Shown: positions 9,280 through 17,777, counted from the first letter of the stretch. The stretch: DNA of 64,000 nucleotides from Nonomuraea harbinensis (GCF_019396385.1 NZ_JAHKRN010000031.1:40389-104388), one strand, 5' to 3'. Notes: a model not told the origin generated them from the sequence alone. Numbers and translations: made by a program.

Positions 9280-9825
9280 ATGGCACTCAGCGCTCGTCGT
9301 CCTGCCCAGGTTCTGCGCCTCGCCCTCGTCCTCGCCCTGACGCTGACCGCCGGCGCGGTGCTGTCCGCTCCCGCCGCGCTCGCCGCCGCCTACCGCTCGG
9401 CCACCTCCTCGGGCTGGGGCCCCAGCCCGGCGGCGGGAAAGGCGGCCGCCGAGGCCAACGCCCGCGCCGCGCTGAACCAGCAGGCCGCCGCGGCCGGCGA
9501 GGTCTGCTCGGGCGTGTCTGTCACCACCAGGCACCTCTACACCGCGCCCGACGGTTCGGCGTGGATCTACGAGGCGACCGCGTCAGGCAATTGCGAGGTC
9601 CCGCCGCCGGTGTCGTACACCGTCCCGCGCACCGAGACCCGTCAGGCCGGCGGCACGAGCCCGAACGCCGCCGTCGAGAACGGCGCGCAGGCCGCCCGCG
9701 CGGCGCTCCTGGCGGCGGGCCAGGCGTGCACGGGCTACGCCACGACGTCGTCCCTGGTCTACACCGCGCCCGGCGGCGCGTGGTGGATCTACGACGTCAC
9801 CGTCTCGGCCACCTGCACCCACTGA
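9280..9825 (+). CDS. Secreted protein with two tandem repeats, unknown function
   Basis: Protein of 181 residues: signal peptide (about 1-36, LRLALVLALTLTAGAVLSAPAA core, cleavage near ALA-A), then two homologous units of about 65 residues. Each unit ends with a conserved block: EVCSGVSVTTRHLYTAPDG / SAWIYEATASGNC in the first and QACTGYATTSSLVYTAPGG / AWWIYDVTVSATC in the second. Two Cys per unit suggest one disulfide each. Start at ATG 9280 with GAGAGGGA just upstream. I do not recognise the domain; an extracellular role follows only from the signal peptide. Confidence 0.75.
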   Translation: MALSARRPAQVLRLALVLALTLTAGAVLSAPAALAAAYRSATSSGWGPSPAAGKAAAEANARAALNQQAAAAGEVCSGVSVTTRHLYTAPDGSAWIYEATASGNCEVPPPVSYTVPRTETRQAGGTSPNAAVENGAQAARAALLAAGQACTGYATTSSLVYTAPGGAWWIYDVTVSATCTH

Positions 9826-9884
9826 CACCGGCACCACGAAAGAAAACGGCCGACCACTCTTCGTATTCATACCGTCGCCCTGAG

Positions 9885-9890
9885 TAACAT
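9885..9890 (+). promoter_or_regulatory. -10 element, leaderless start
   Basis: TAACAT six nt before ATG 9897, which has no ribosome-binding site. This fits a leaderless transcript. Confidence 0.4.
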
Positions 9891-9896
9891 GCGTCC

Positions 9897-10409
9897 ATGA
9901 CGAGACCGTTCCGCAGCTTGACCGTGCTGTTCACCGCCGCACTGGCCCTCACGGCGGCCCCACACCCCGCCTCCGCGTCCTCGCAGAACCCTCCCCGCGG
10001 CTGCGCCATGAAGGAGATCACCTCCGGCAACTACTCCGCCAGGGCCACGATCTGCCTCACCGAGGCGTGGAAGACCCACACCTTCGGCGAACGCACCCTG
10101 GAGCCGACCAACACGCTCACCCTGGAGTGCTGGCACGGCGTCGCCCTGTGGTCCAACTCCGACTGCTCGATGAGCTCGAAGCTGTCCCTGTCGAAGGACG
10201 GCGTCCCCGCCTGGACCGAGTCGCGCAGCAACAGCGTGTACATCGCCCGTTCCGGCAACACCAGCACCTACACCGACCACTACGCGTGCCGCGGACAGGG
10301 CGAGTACGAGCTGCGGTTCGAAGGCGGCACGGTCCACGTCACCCCGCATTCCAGCAGCGCCGGCCTGACCATCCCGGCCTTCTCCGTGAAGGCGCGCGGC
10401 TGCGCCTGA
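9897..10409 (+). CDS. Secreted cysteine-containing protein, unknown function
   Basis: Protein of 170 residues with a signal peptide (about 1-27, SLTVLFTAALALTAAPHPASA) and a mature part with seven Cys (RGCAMK, TICLTE, LECWHG, SDCSMS, YACRG and the C-terminal GCA among them), suggesting several disulfides. The middle is Ser/Thr-rich. No family recognised. No ribosome-binding site precedes ATG 9897, but a TAACAT hexamer lies 6 nt upstream. Followed by a strong hairpin that separates it from the convergent HxlR gene. Confidence 0.72.
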   Translation: MTRPFRSLTVLFTAALALTAAPHPASASSQNPPRGCAMKEITSGNYSARATICLTEAWKTHTFGERTLEPTNTLTLECWHGVALWSNSDCSMSSKLSLSKDGVPAWTESRSNSVYIARSGNTSTYTDHYACRGQGEYELRFEGGTVHVTPHSSSAGLTIPAFSVKARGCA

Positions 10410-10424
10410 ACGCCGACCGCAGGT

Positions 10425-10457
10425 GAGGGGCTCCCCCGGACGACGGGGCAGCCCCTC
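10425..10457. terminator. Hairpin terminator between convergent genes
   Basis: GAGGGGCT (10425-10432) pairs perfectly with AGCCCCTC (10450-10457), loop 17 nt, followed by ATTCAT. Lies between the secreted-protein stop (10409) and the HxlR stop (10512). Confidence 0.6.
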
Positions 10458-10511
10458 ATTCATGTCGGTGGCGCCGAACGACGTGACGGCCAGCTACCGA
10501 AGCCGGGAAGG

Positions 10512-11006
10512 TCAGGGCGGGGCCGTTCCGTCACTCGCGGCACAGGCGGCGTCGAGGCGCTCGAACGGCCCCGGACCGTCGTGCGGCTTCGGCGGGGCCC
10601 CGAGGTGGCGGACGCGAAGCTCGTCCATCAGCTCCTCGACGAACGCCGGGCCCTCATCGCGCATGAGCCGCTGCCGGCTCCGGAGCTCGTCGCCGCCCGG
10701 CCGCCAGTCGAGGCCCCAGTTGCCGAGGGCGTAAATGATCGGAAGGGTCTGGATACCGGCTTCGGTGAGGCTGTAGCGGGCGCGCTGCCCCCGCACGGCG
10801 GTGCCGCGGGTGAGGATCCCCGCCTCGACGAGCCGTACGAGACGGTCGGCGAGGATGTTCGAGGCGATGCCCTCGATCGACCCGGTGAGCAGCGCCCGGA
10901 AGTGGCGGCGGTCGCCGAAGATGACGTCGCGCAGCACGAGCAGCGACCAGCGATCTCCGAGCACCTCGACGGCGGCGTTGATCGGACACCCGGACCGTGG
11001 TTCCAC
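10512..11006 (-). CDS. HxlR family transcriptional regulator
   Basis: Protein of 164 residues of the HxlR winged-helix family: conserved N-terminal Cys (SGCPINAAVEVLG), GDRWSLLVLRDVIFG, RRHFRALL, ILADRLVRLVEAGIL and the wing RARYSLTEAG. The Cys in the CPI motif often senses electrophiles or thiol stress. I chose GTG 11006 because AAGGAGGA lies 5 nt upstream; longer frames begin inside the divergent promoter. Divergent from the RibD-type reductase gene across a 73-bp gap with a 9-bp inverted repeat, which it probably binds. Confidence 0.9.
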   Translation of the reverse strand: MEPRSGCPINAAVEVLGDRWSLLVLRDVIFGDRRHFRALLTGSIEGIASNILADRLVRLVEAGILTRGTAVRGQRARYSLTEAGIQTLPIIYALGNWGLDWRPGGDELRSRQRLMRDEGPAFVEELMDELRVRHLGAPPKPHDGPGPFERLDAACAASDGTAPP

Positions 11007-11041
11007 TTGTTCCTCCTTGACAGGTATTTCGCCCCCCATAT

Positions 11042-11064
11042 AGTAGTTGCACACTGCAACCACT
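11042..11064. promoter_or_regulatory. Candidate HxlR operator
   Basis: AGTAGTTGC-ACACT-GCAACCACT: 9-bp arms with one mismatch and a 5-bp spacer, between the divergent HxlR (start 11006) and reductase (start 11080) genes. Confidence 0.5.
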
Positions 11065-11079
11065 TTGGAAGAGGAGCTG

Positions 11080-11676
11080 ATGGGTCGCTTCATCTACTCG
11101 ATGCAGGTATCCCTCGACCTGCGGATCGAGCAGGTTCCGGGGGACAACGGCGCCGGCGAGTGGCTGCGCGTCGACGAGGAGCTGCACCGCGAGGCCAACG
11201 CGCGGACGCGGGCGCTCGCGCTCATGGTCCACGGCCGGGTCTACTACGAAGCCATGGAGGAATACTGGCCGCGGTCAAGCGAGGACGCGTCGCTGCCGGA
11301 CGTCATGCGCGAGTACGGTGAGATCTGGACCGCCAAGCCCAAGGTGCTCGTCTCCCGCACCCGCCGCAGCGCCGGCCACAACACCCGGATCATCGGCGGG
11401 GACGACGCGATCGAGCGGCTCGCCGCCCTGCGGGCCGAGACCGACGGCAGCATCAGCGTGGGCGGCGCGGCGCTCGCGACGCAGCTGCTCCGGGCGGGGC
11501 TTCTTGACGAGTTGCTGCTCTTCACCCATCCCTCGATCCTCGGCTTCGGCAGGCCGCTGTTCGACGACTACGACCTGCCGATCGATCTCGACCTGCTGGA
11601 GCAGCGATCGTTCGAGCAGGGCGTCACGATGCATCACTACGCCGTCCGGGACGCGAAGGAGACGAGCTCGTGCTGA
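11080..11676 (+). CDS. Dihydrofolate reductase family protein (RibD C-terminal domain type)
   Basis: Protein of 198 residues with the RibD_C/DHFR-like NADPH-binding fold. Landmarks are the N-terminal IYSMQVSLDL strand, HGRVYYEAMEEYW (the family's GRxTYE-like segment), KVLVSRTRR, and SVGGAALATQLLRAGLLDEL, the conserved nucleotide-binding segment. It is likely a small-molecule reductase; true dihydrofolate reductase activity is not implied. GGAAGAGG precedes ATG 11080. The next gene overlaps it by 7 nt, so both form an operon under the divergent HxlR regulator. Confidence 0.85.
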   Translation: MGRFIYSMQVSLDLRIEQVPGDNGAGEWLRVDEELHREANARTRALALMVHGRVYYEAMEEYWPRSSEDASLPDVMREYGEIWTAKPKVLVSRTRRSAGHNTRIIGGDDAIERLAALRAETDGSISVGGAALATQLLRAGLLDELLLFTHPSILGFGRPLFDDYDLPIDLDLLEQRSFEQGVTMHHYAVRDAKETSSC

Positions 11677-12506
11677 GGCAGGTCGCGGAGGGTGTGCTCG
11701 TCCATCAGAGCGAGCTGCTCCAGAACAACACCGTCGTCGTGCGGGGCCGGGCCGGCGTGATGCTCATCGACGCCGGGATAACGGGCGACGAAATGGCGTG
11801 CCTCGCGAACGACCTTCGCGAGCTGGGCCGGCCTGTGGTGGCAGGCTTCTCGACGCATCCTGACTGGGATCACGTGCTCTGGCACGCCGAGCTGGGCGAC
11901 GCGCCCCGTTACGGTACGGCCCGCTGTGCGGCTTCCATGCGAGATCTGCGCTCGAACCCGGATTGGAAAGACCGCGTCGCCGAAGGGCTGCCGCCGGAGA
12001 TCGCCGACGAGACACCGCTGGACCTGTTCGGCCTCATCACCGCTCTGCCTGCCGGAACCACCCGGATTCCGTGGGATGGCCCTCAAGTCCGGATCATCGA
12101 GCATCCGGCTCATTCCCCGGGCCACGCGGCGCTGTTGATCGAGGAACGCGGGGTTCTCGTCGCCGGCGACATGCTGTCCGACGTCCTGGTTCCGATGCTC
12201 GACGACTTCAACGGCACCAACGACCCGGTCGAGGAGTACCTCGCCGGGCTGCGACTGCTTGAGGACGTGGCGGGCGACGCCGATGTCCTCGTCCCCGGTC
12301 ACGGGTCCGTCGGCGGAGCCGACCAGGTACGCGCGCGGATCGAACTGGACCGCGCGTACGTGCACGCCTTGCGTGACGGCCGTACTCCCGACGACCCACG
12401 ACTCGGCCCGTCGGCCCAGCCCGGCTGGGAATGGGTGAGCGACATACACGCGGGCCAAGCCCAGAGCCTCGCCCGGAGAAGCGAGCGCGACGGGACGCCC
12501 GGCTAG
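11670..12506 (+). CDS. MBL-fold metallo-hydrolase
   Basis: Protein of 278 residues with the metallo-beta-lactamase fold. The zinc motif is THPDWDHV (first His of the usual HxHxDH replaced by Asp), then HSPGHAAL, AGDMLSDVLVP and LVPGHGSVGG supply the other ligands. Members hydrolyse thioesters, lactones or lactams, or reduce peroxides. The GTG at 11670 overlaps the upstream stop by 7 nt, indicating coupled translation with the RibD-type reductase, so the two probably act in one electrophile- or drug-responsive pathway. Substrate unknown. Confidence 0.85.
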   Translation: MLRQVAEGVLVHQSELLQNNTVVVRGRAGVMLIDAGITGDEMACLANDLRELGRPVVAGFSTHPDWDHVLWHAELGDAPRYGTARCAASMRDLRSNPDWKDRVAEGLPPEIADETPLDLFGLITALPAGTTRIPWDGPQVRIIEHPAHSPGHAALLIEERGVLVAGDMLSDVLVPMLDDFNGTNDPVEEYLAGLRLLEDVAGDADVLVPGHGSVGGADQVRARIELDRAYVHALRDGRTPDDPRLGPSAQPGWEWVSDIHAGQAQSLARRSERDGTPG

Positions 12507-12570
12507 TTCTCGGCGTGCGGCACAGCCGGTACGCGCGAACGCGAGGACGTTCCGGCGGCCTGGGGGACGC

Positions 12571-13056
12571 TCAGGTGGTCCACCAGCCCCGCAGCGTGTC
12601 GAGCGCCGGCGTGGACAGCCAGTTGACGACGAAGCCGAGCAGGAAGGCCAGGACCAGGCAGACCACCTGCTGCACGAGCTGCGCCCTGGCCTGGCCGACC
12701 AGATGCTTGCCGATGACGACGTCCACCATCCTGGTCTGCTCCTCCGTCAGCTGGACTTCCTTGCGCACCGCTTCGAGACGGGCGGTGAGCTCGGTGAGCC
12801 GGGCGAGCTTCTCCGCGATCTCCCGGTCGAGGTCCTCCGACACGCTCGCCGATTCGCGCACCACGTCCTGGACGGCCTTGGCCCTGCTCTCCAGCACGAT
12901 CGCGTGCCGGTCCGCCCGCTCCTCTCGCCGCTCCAGCAGGCGGAGTATCCCCCAGCCGCCGCCCCCGACCAGGACCGCGAGGCCCGGCAGGCCGTAGTAC
13001 ACCGGCTCGAAGTAGTCGTCGAAGAACTTGTCCAGCTCGGGGGTCTTCGGGTCCAT
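12571..13056 (-). CDS. Membrane protein with two TM helices and a coiled coil
   Basis: Protein of 160 residues from ATG 13056: acidic start (DPKTPELDKFFDDYFEPVYYG), TM1 at about 22-42 (PGLAVLVGGGGWGILRLL), a charged heptad-like helix at about 45-125 (ESRAKAVQDVVRESASVSED, IAEKLARLTELTARLEAVRK), then TM2 at about 128-148 (VVCLVLAFLLGFVVNWLS). No known family. It may be the downstream half of a longer protein, because the preceding frame (13291 to about 13048) has no stop before entering this one. Confidence 0.6.
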   Translation of the reverse strand: MDPKTPELDKFFDDYFEPVYYGLPGLAVLVGGGGWGILRLLERREERADRHAIVLESRAKAVQDVVRESASVSEDLDREIAEKLARLTELTARLEAVRKEVQLTEEQTRMVDVVIGKHLVGQARAQLVQQVVCLVLAFLLGFVVNWLSTPALDTLRGWWTT

Positions 13057-13291
13057 GGCCGAGCAGCGCGCCGACGAGTCCGAGGATGAGGCCCACGACG
13101 ATCGCCCACCCGAACATGACGGCGAGCACGACACTCGCACCGGCGGCGAACCCCTTGAGGAGCTCCGGCCCCCACGCGAAAAGCGTCTCGGCCGGCGGCC
13201 GGTTCTGCTCGCCCCGCCCGGGGTCACCCTCAGAAGACGGAGATGCCTGCACTCCATCAGGGCTCGTCCGGATCACCGAACGCGAGCTCAT
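13048..13291 (-). pseudogene. N-terminal membrane segment, probably frameshifted from the next gene
   Basis: Starts at ATG 13291, inside the stop codon of the upstream gene (ATGA overlap), which strongly supports translation. It reads about 80 residues: polar start, LFAWGPELLKGFAAGASVVL and GWAIVVGLILGLVGALL (one or two TM helices). After that the frame runs on without a stop as a shadow of the following gene. A one-base shift near 13,050 would join it to that gene as a single protein of about 240 residues. Frameshift, sequencing error or recoding cannot be told apart here. Confidence 0.4.
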
Positions 13292-13836
13292 CGGCGAGTT
13301 CGCCAGGTGCCGGAGGTGAGCAGGACGCCCACGACGAGCCAGTAGAGGCCGGCGATCAGCCCGCCGCCGAGCTGGGCGAGGATGATCTCGCACGCCCAGA
13401 GGGCCGGAAGGGCCGCCGCCACGGCGCGAGGCACCTGCCCGGCTCGCCACAGCGACACCGCCATCATGATCGCCCCCACGAGCATGCCGAGGTTCGCCGG
13501 TACGGCCACGAAGGGGAACCACGCGTAGTCCTCGCCGCGCAGGTTCGACGACGTGGCGCCGAACGCCAGCAGGACGTGGCCGGCCGAGACCACGACGGCC
13601 CCCACGAGGGCGGTACGGCCGCCGTGGCGGGCGAGCGCGACGAGGCCGGGGACGAGGAGGATCAGCGAGGCCGCGAAGAGGCCGAGCATGAGGTGCTCCT
13701 CACCGAGCACGCGAGGATCATCGTCCATGGGCCGCATCGCCTGCATCACGCCCGTGACGGCCATGGCCAGCCCGCCGGCGGACGCCGCCAGCCCCGCCGC
13801 CACCCGCCCGCTCTGCGCCGTTTCGTTGATGGTCAC
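13288..13836 (-). CDS. DUF998-like multi-pass membrane protein
   Basis: Protein of 182 residues with about five hydrophobic segments (LAASAGGLAMAVTGVM, LMLGLFAASLILLVPGLVAL, LVGAVVVSAGHVLLAFG, LGMLVGAIMMAVSLW, GGLIAGLYWLVVGVLL). No catalytic motif. GTG 13836 was chosen because a TACCGT hexamer sits 6 nt upstream, the leaderless pattern, and the longer frame has poor composition. Its stop overlaps the next start by 4 nt, so it is operonic with the following membrane genes. Confidence 0.65.
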   Translation of the reverse strand: MTINETAQSGRVAAGLAASAGGLAMAVTGVMQAMRPMDDDPRVLGEEHLMLGLFAASLILLVPGLVALARHGGRTALVGAVVVSAGHVLLAFGATSSNLRGEDYAWFPFVAVPANLGMLVGAIMMAVSLWRAGQVPRAVAAALPALWACEIILAQLGGGLIAGLYWLVVGVLLTSGTWRTRR

Positions 13837-13842
13837 GGCGTC

Positions 13843-13848
13843 ACGGTA
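13843..13848 (-). promoter_or_regulatory. -10 element, leaderless GTG start
   Basis: TACCGT on the minus strand, 6 nt before GTG 13836; no ribosome-binding site is present. Confidence 0.35.
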
Positions 13849-14004
13849 GGAAGCGGCGGCGGCCGGGCGCGTCCACCACGGGAGCGCCACCTTCGTACGA
13901 CCGGAGGCTGATGCGACTACGCCGCACGGCTGACGCCCTCGGACCGGCGGTGGGGTATCCCGGCGCAAGGGGGCCGTCACGGTGAGCGGATCAGCGTGCC
14001 GAGG

Positions 14005-15120
14005 TCAGCGACCTGCCTCTTTACGGGGCCGGCGGGCGGCCACCTCGACCTGGAGGAACAGGGCGGCCAGCACGGCCAGCACGGCCGACGGGGCCAGGAG
14101 CCACAGCCAGCGCTGGGCCCACCAGCCGGCGGTGGGCTCCACCGACAGGGTGCCGCCCAGCCCTTCATAGGCCCACAGCACCACCAGGTAGGCGGTCATG
14201 TGCCAGAGAAAGATGGTCAACGCGGCCACGTTGAGGGCCACCACCGGCTTCCAGGCAGCCGGCCGGCGCAGCAGGCGCTCGGCGGCCGGCGTGATCAGGG
14301 CCAGCAGCCCGAGTTGGAAGACGGCCAGGGCGGCGATGGCGGCGTTGGTCGGGAAGATGTTGGATTCGGCGCCGGTGGTGCCCACCATCGAGAGGGGGTA
14401 GCCCGCGCCCACGGTCAGCCCGGCCAGCCCGGCCAGCCCGATCCCGGCGACCGCCAGCCGTTGCGCCGGCGGCCGCCGCCCCAGCTCCCAGCCGCGCCAG
14501 GCGTAGCCGAGCTGGTGGCAGAACAGCCACACCAGGGCGGCGGTCACCCAGCCCGCCCAGGCCAGGCCGGCGCCGCGGTTCGCCACGCTGCCGAGAGCGA
14601 TCAGCAGCACGAGCGCCGCCAGGACTCCGGCTCCGTAGCGGTCGTGCAGGCTCGCGGTGATCGGCACCACGGCGATCAGCAGGCCGTACACGCCCAGGAA
14701 CCACAGCGGCGTCAGGTAACCGGGGAACCACTCCCACATCCACCGGTGCGGGCCGGGCAGGGCGGCGGCGATCAGCTCGCCGGCGAGCCAGACCAGGGCC
14801 CAGACGGCGGTCGGCCACAGCAGCCGGCGCAACCGGCCCCGGACGAACTGGCCGGCGGTCGTCCCGCGTGCCTGGGCCCGCTGCCGGCCGACCAGGTTGG
14901 CGTACCCGCCGACCAGGAAGAACACCGGCATGATCTGCAGCACCCAGGTGGCCAGCCAGCCACCGGGCACGGCATCGATCGGGTTGGGCATGGCCAGGCT
15001 GCCGTCGGCGGTGCGATGGTTGACCGACAAGGTCCAGTGCCAGAGGGTGACGACCACGATGCACAGCGCGCGGGCGGCGTCGACCACCCGGTCACGGGAC
15101 GCCGGCGTGTCCGCCACCAT
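14005..15120 (-). CDS. Acyltransferase 3 family membrane protein
   Basis: Protein of 371 residues with about ten transmembrane segments, of the OafA/YrhL acyltransferase family that transfers acyl groups to cell-surface or secreted molecules. The N-terminal motif RVVDAARALCIVVVTLWHW carries the conserved membrane Arg/His region; further on are PVFFLVGGYAN, RGRLRRLLWPTAVW and PLWFLGVYGLL, the usual family pattern. It lies 62 bp downstream of a long-chain acyl-CoA synthetase gene on the same strand, which could supply its acyl donor. Acceptor unknown. Confidence 0.85.
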   Translation of the reverse strand: MVADTPASRDRVVDAARALCIVVVTLWHWTLSVNHRTADGSLAMPNPIDAVPGGWLATWVLQIMPVFFLVGGYANLVGRQRAQARGTTAGQFVRGRLRRLLWPTAVWALVWLAGELIAAALPGPHRWMWEWFPGYLTPLWFLGVYGLLIAVVPITASLHDRYGAGVLAALVLLIALGSVANRGAGLAWAGWVTAALVWLFCHQLGYAWRGWELGRRPPAQRLAVAGIGLAGLAGLTVGAGYPLSMVGTTGAESNIFPTNAAIAALAVFQLGLLALITPAAERLLRRPAAWKPVVALNVAALTIFLWHMTAYLVVLWAYEGLGGTLSVEPTAGWWAQRWLWLLAPSAVLAVLAALFLQVEVAARRPRKEAGR

Positions 15121-15182
15121 CCGGTCCAGCGTCGATCGCCTGCCCGCGACGCGGCCGGTCTGCCGGTCCTGGCGTCCGGCGC

Positions 15183-16973
15183 TCAGCGGTACAGCTCCTC
15201 GATGTCCGCCGCGAAGTCCTTGTGGACCAAGGAACGCTTGACCTTCAGGGCCGGGGTCAGATAACCGTTCTGCTCGGTCAGGTCGACCGCGAGGATCCGG
15301 AACCTGCGGATCGACTCGGCCCTGCTCACCGCCCTGTTGGCCTCGTCCACGGCCGTCTGCAGCCTGGACAGCAGATCCGGATCGTCACGGAGCTCGGCCG
15401 GGCCGGCGTGCTCGGGCCTGCCGGCTGCCCGCTTCCATGACGCCAGCGCCTCGGCGTCCAGGGTGATCAGCGCGGCGGTGTACGGCCGACGGTCGCCGAC
15501 GACCACCGCCTGACTGATGAGCCGGTGGGTGCGCAGGCGGTCCTCGATCGGCTCCGGGGCGAGGTTCTTGCCGCCGGCGGTGACGATGATCTCCTTCTTG
15601 CGGCCCGAGATCGTCAGGAACCCGTCCTCGTCCAGGGCGCCGAGGTCGCCGGTGAGCAGCCGGCCATCGGCGGTCTGACTCTCCCTGGTCTTCTGTTCGT
15701 CGCGCCAATAGCCCTGGAACAGGATCGGGCCCCTGATCAGAATCTCCCCGTCGTCGTCGATCCGGACCTCGACCCCGGGGAGGGGCGGCCCGACCGTGCC
15801 GATCTTCTGCGCGTGGGGCAGATTGACGGTCGCGGCGGCACTGGTCTCGGTCAGCCCGTAGCCTTCCAGCACGGTGATGCCGATTCCTCGGAAGAAGTGG
15901 CCCAGCCGTGCGCCCAGCGGCGCCCCGCCGGAGATGGCGAAGCCGACCCGGCCGCCGAGCGCGGCCCGCAGCCGTCCGTACACCAGCCGGTCGGACAGGC
16001 GGTGTGCCAGCCGCAGGCGCCAGCCCGGCCGCCCGTCGTCCAGCGCCTGGCTGTAGGCCACGGCGGTCCGCTCGGCCCAGTCGAAGATCCTGCCCTTGCC
16101 CTCGGCCTGGGCCCGCTGCTGAGCACTGTTGTGGACCCGCTCGAACACTCTGGGCGCCGCCAGCAGGAACGTCGGTCGCAGGGCGGCCAGGTCCTCGGTC
16201 AGCCTGGCCCGGTCGGCGCTGTGCGCCAGGCACACACCCCGTTCCACGCAGGCCACCTGGATCACCCGCGCGAACACGTGGGCCAGTGGGAGGAACAGCA
16301 GGGTCGAGGCGTCCCGGCCGAAGATCCGCTCCAGGCTGTCGATCGCGACGCGCGCCTCGTACAGCAGGTTGCCGTGACTCAGCATGCAGCCCTTCGGGCG
16401 GCCCGTGGTGCCCGAGGTGTAGATGATCGTCGCCAGGTCGTCGGCCGACACCGCCCGGCGGCGCTCACGCAGCCGGGCCTCGTCCACGGCCAGCCCGTCC
16501 TCGCGGAGACGGTCCAGCCCGCCGTCGTCGATCTGCCACACCCGCGGCCGCCCGGGCAGGCCCTCGGCCGCGTCCTCGACCAAGCGGCGATGCGTCTCGT
16601 GCTCGACCACCGCCGCGACCGGGCCGGCGTCCTCCAGCACCCAGCGGACCTGCTCGGCCGAGGAGGTCTCGTAGATGGGAACCGGCAGCGCCGCCACCGC
16701 CCACAGGGCGTAGTCCACCAGCGTCCACTCGTAGCTGGTGGCGGCCAGCAGCGCGACCCGGTCGCCGGGCTGTATCCCGGCAGCGAGGAAACCGGCCGCC
16801 AAACTGCGGACGTCGGCCGCGAACTGCCCGGCCGTCACCGGACGCCAGCCGCCGGCCGAGCGGCGCCGGAACAGGACCATGTCGCCGTCGACCCGGTCGT
16901 CGGCGAACACCACGTCGGCGAGCTGGGCGTCGGGGGCAACGATCATCGGGGCCGGGACTTCACGGACACGCAT
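15183..16973 (-). CDS. Long-chain fatty-acid-CoA ligase (AMP-forming)
   Basis: Protein of 596 residues of the FadD15/FACL type: activates fatty acids to acyl-CoA through an acyl-adenylate. Motifs are the P-loop IIYTSGTTGRPKGCMLSHGN, GYGLTETSAA, LLTGDLGALDEDGFLTISGR and KKEIIVTAGGKNLAPEPIE, and the C-terminal Lys region NGYLTPALKVKR. AGGAGG precedes two consecutive ATG codons (16976 and 16973); 16973 has the better spacing. Followed by the acyltransferase gene 62 bp downstream. The route (degradation, lipid synthesis or supply of the acyltransferase) is not determined. Confidence 0.92.
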   Translation of the reverse strand: MRVREVPAPMIVAPDAQLADVVFADDRVDGDMVLFRRRSAGGWRPVTAGQFAADVRSLAAGFLAAGIQPGDRVALLAATSYEWTLVDYALWAVAALPVPIYETSSAEQVRWVLEDAGPVAAVVEHETHRRLVEDAAEGLPGRPRVWQIDDGGLDRLREDGLAVDEARLRERRRAVSADDLATIIYTSGTTGRPKGCMLSHGNLLYEARVAIDSLERIFGRDASTLLFLPLAHVFARVIQVACVERGVCLAHSADRARLTEDLAALRPTFLLAAPRVFERVHNSAQQRAQAEGKGRIFDWAERTAVAYSQALDDGRPGWRLRLAHRLSDRLVYGRLRAALGGRVGFAISGGAPLGARLGHFFRGIGITVLEGYGLTETSAAATVNLPHAQKIGTVGPPLPGVEVRIDDDGEILIRGPILFQGYWRDEQKTRESQTADGRLLTGDLGALDEDGFLTISGRKKEIIVTAGGKNLAPEPIEDRLRTHRLISQAVVVGDRRPYTAALITLDAEALASWKRAAGRPEHAGPAELRDDPDLLSRLQTAVDEANRAVSRAESIRRFRILAVDLTEQNGYLTPALKVKRSLVHKDFAADIEELYR

Positions 16974-17257
16974 CATCCGTCCTCCTGTGCAGAAGGGGCG
17001 AAGCAATTAGCCTGCTTCCCCAGGTCACCGGGCACACACGTGACAGCCGTCGCCGACCGTGGACCTGGTGAGCCGGCTCGCCCATCCCACCGACGCCGAC
17101 ATCGCCGCGGTCGACGCGTGGTGGGCCCCGGGCACCGGCGTCCCATCGACGCCTTCGGGCGGGGCCGCTGTGTCCGGTGAATGTCCTCAGGGTGTCCTGG
17201 GCTGATCTATACGTACCGCATGAGGATGAAGCCCAGAACTGACAGTCAGGAGGACTG

Positions 17258-17752
17258 ATGGGAACTCGCAGCATTCCCAGCCCCAGGCGCGCGCTCAGGG
17301 CACTTGTCATGCTCATCGGGTTGGCACTGGTGGTGCCGACCATGATCGTCGCGTCGACGACGTCGGCGACGGCCACATCGACGGCCATCGCGACCGCGGC
17401 CTGGACCCCTCGGGTCGTTCCGCTCTACTCCGGCGAGCCCCGCATGGACCTGAGTTTCCCTGAGATGCGGGAGGAGTTCCTGGATATCTGCGAGACCGAG
17501 CAATTCAATGGTTACGCATGCATCACCGTGGGAGACGGCGACGGAACGCACACCGGCTTCCCCATGTTCAAGTGCGGCTGGCGGAAGGTCTACAACTTCA
17601 TCAACGCGGGCGCTGTCGTGAACAACCAGTACGGCGGCGCGAGGGTGCGGCTCTACAACGCCTCACAGGCGGAGATCGCGTCCTACGGAAACGGCAGGCA
17701 CGGCATCCCCAACGAAATCCTGTACGCGACGGAGTGGATCAGCGTCTGCTGA
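17258..17752 (+). CDS. Small secreted protein, unknown function
   Basis: Protein of 164 residues with a long signal peptide (about 1-45; ALVMLIGLALVVPTMIVA core followed by an Ala/Thr-rich stretch) and a mature domain with four Cys (DICETE, YACITV, FKCGW, and the terminal SVC), probably two disulfides. The end region (YNFINAGAVVNNQYGG, RVRLYNASQAEIASYG) vaguely recalls beta/gamma-crystallin-like secreted proteins; this is weak. A clear AGGAGG precedes ATG 17258. It is flanked downstream by a strong terminator and is monocistronic. Confidence 0.75.
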   Translation: MGTRSIPSPRRALRALVMLIGLALVVPTMIVASTTSATATSTAIATAAWTPRVVPLYSGEPRMDLSFPEMREEFLDICETEQFNGYACITVGDGDGTHTGFPMFKCGWRKVYNFINAGAVVNNQYGGARVRLYNASQAEIASYGNGRHGIPNEILYATEWISVC

Positions 17753-17777
17753 ACCAGCCTCCTTGGAACGACGACGT

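Noticed and set aside
13040..13060. Programmed ribosomal frameshift site
   Set aside because: No slippery heptamer seen near the frame change; indel or sequencing error is simpler.
14165..15264. Long frames on both strands over the acyltransferase gene
   Set aside because: Arg/Gln/Gly-rich shadow translations; the 14,005-15,120 frame has ten TM helices and family motifs.
14005..16973. Part of a lipopeptide or polyketide gene cluster
   Set aside because: Only a stand-alone acyl-CoA ligase and an acyltransferase; no carrier, condensation or ketosynthase domains nearby.
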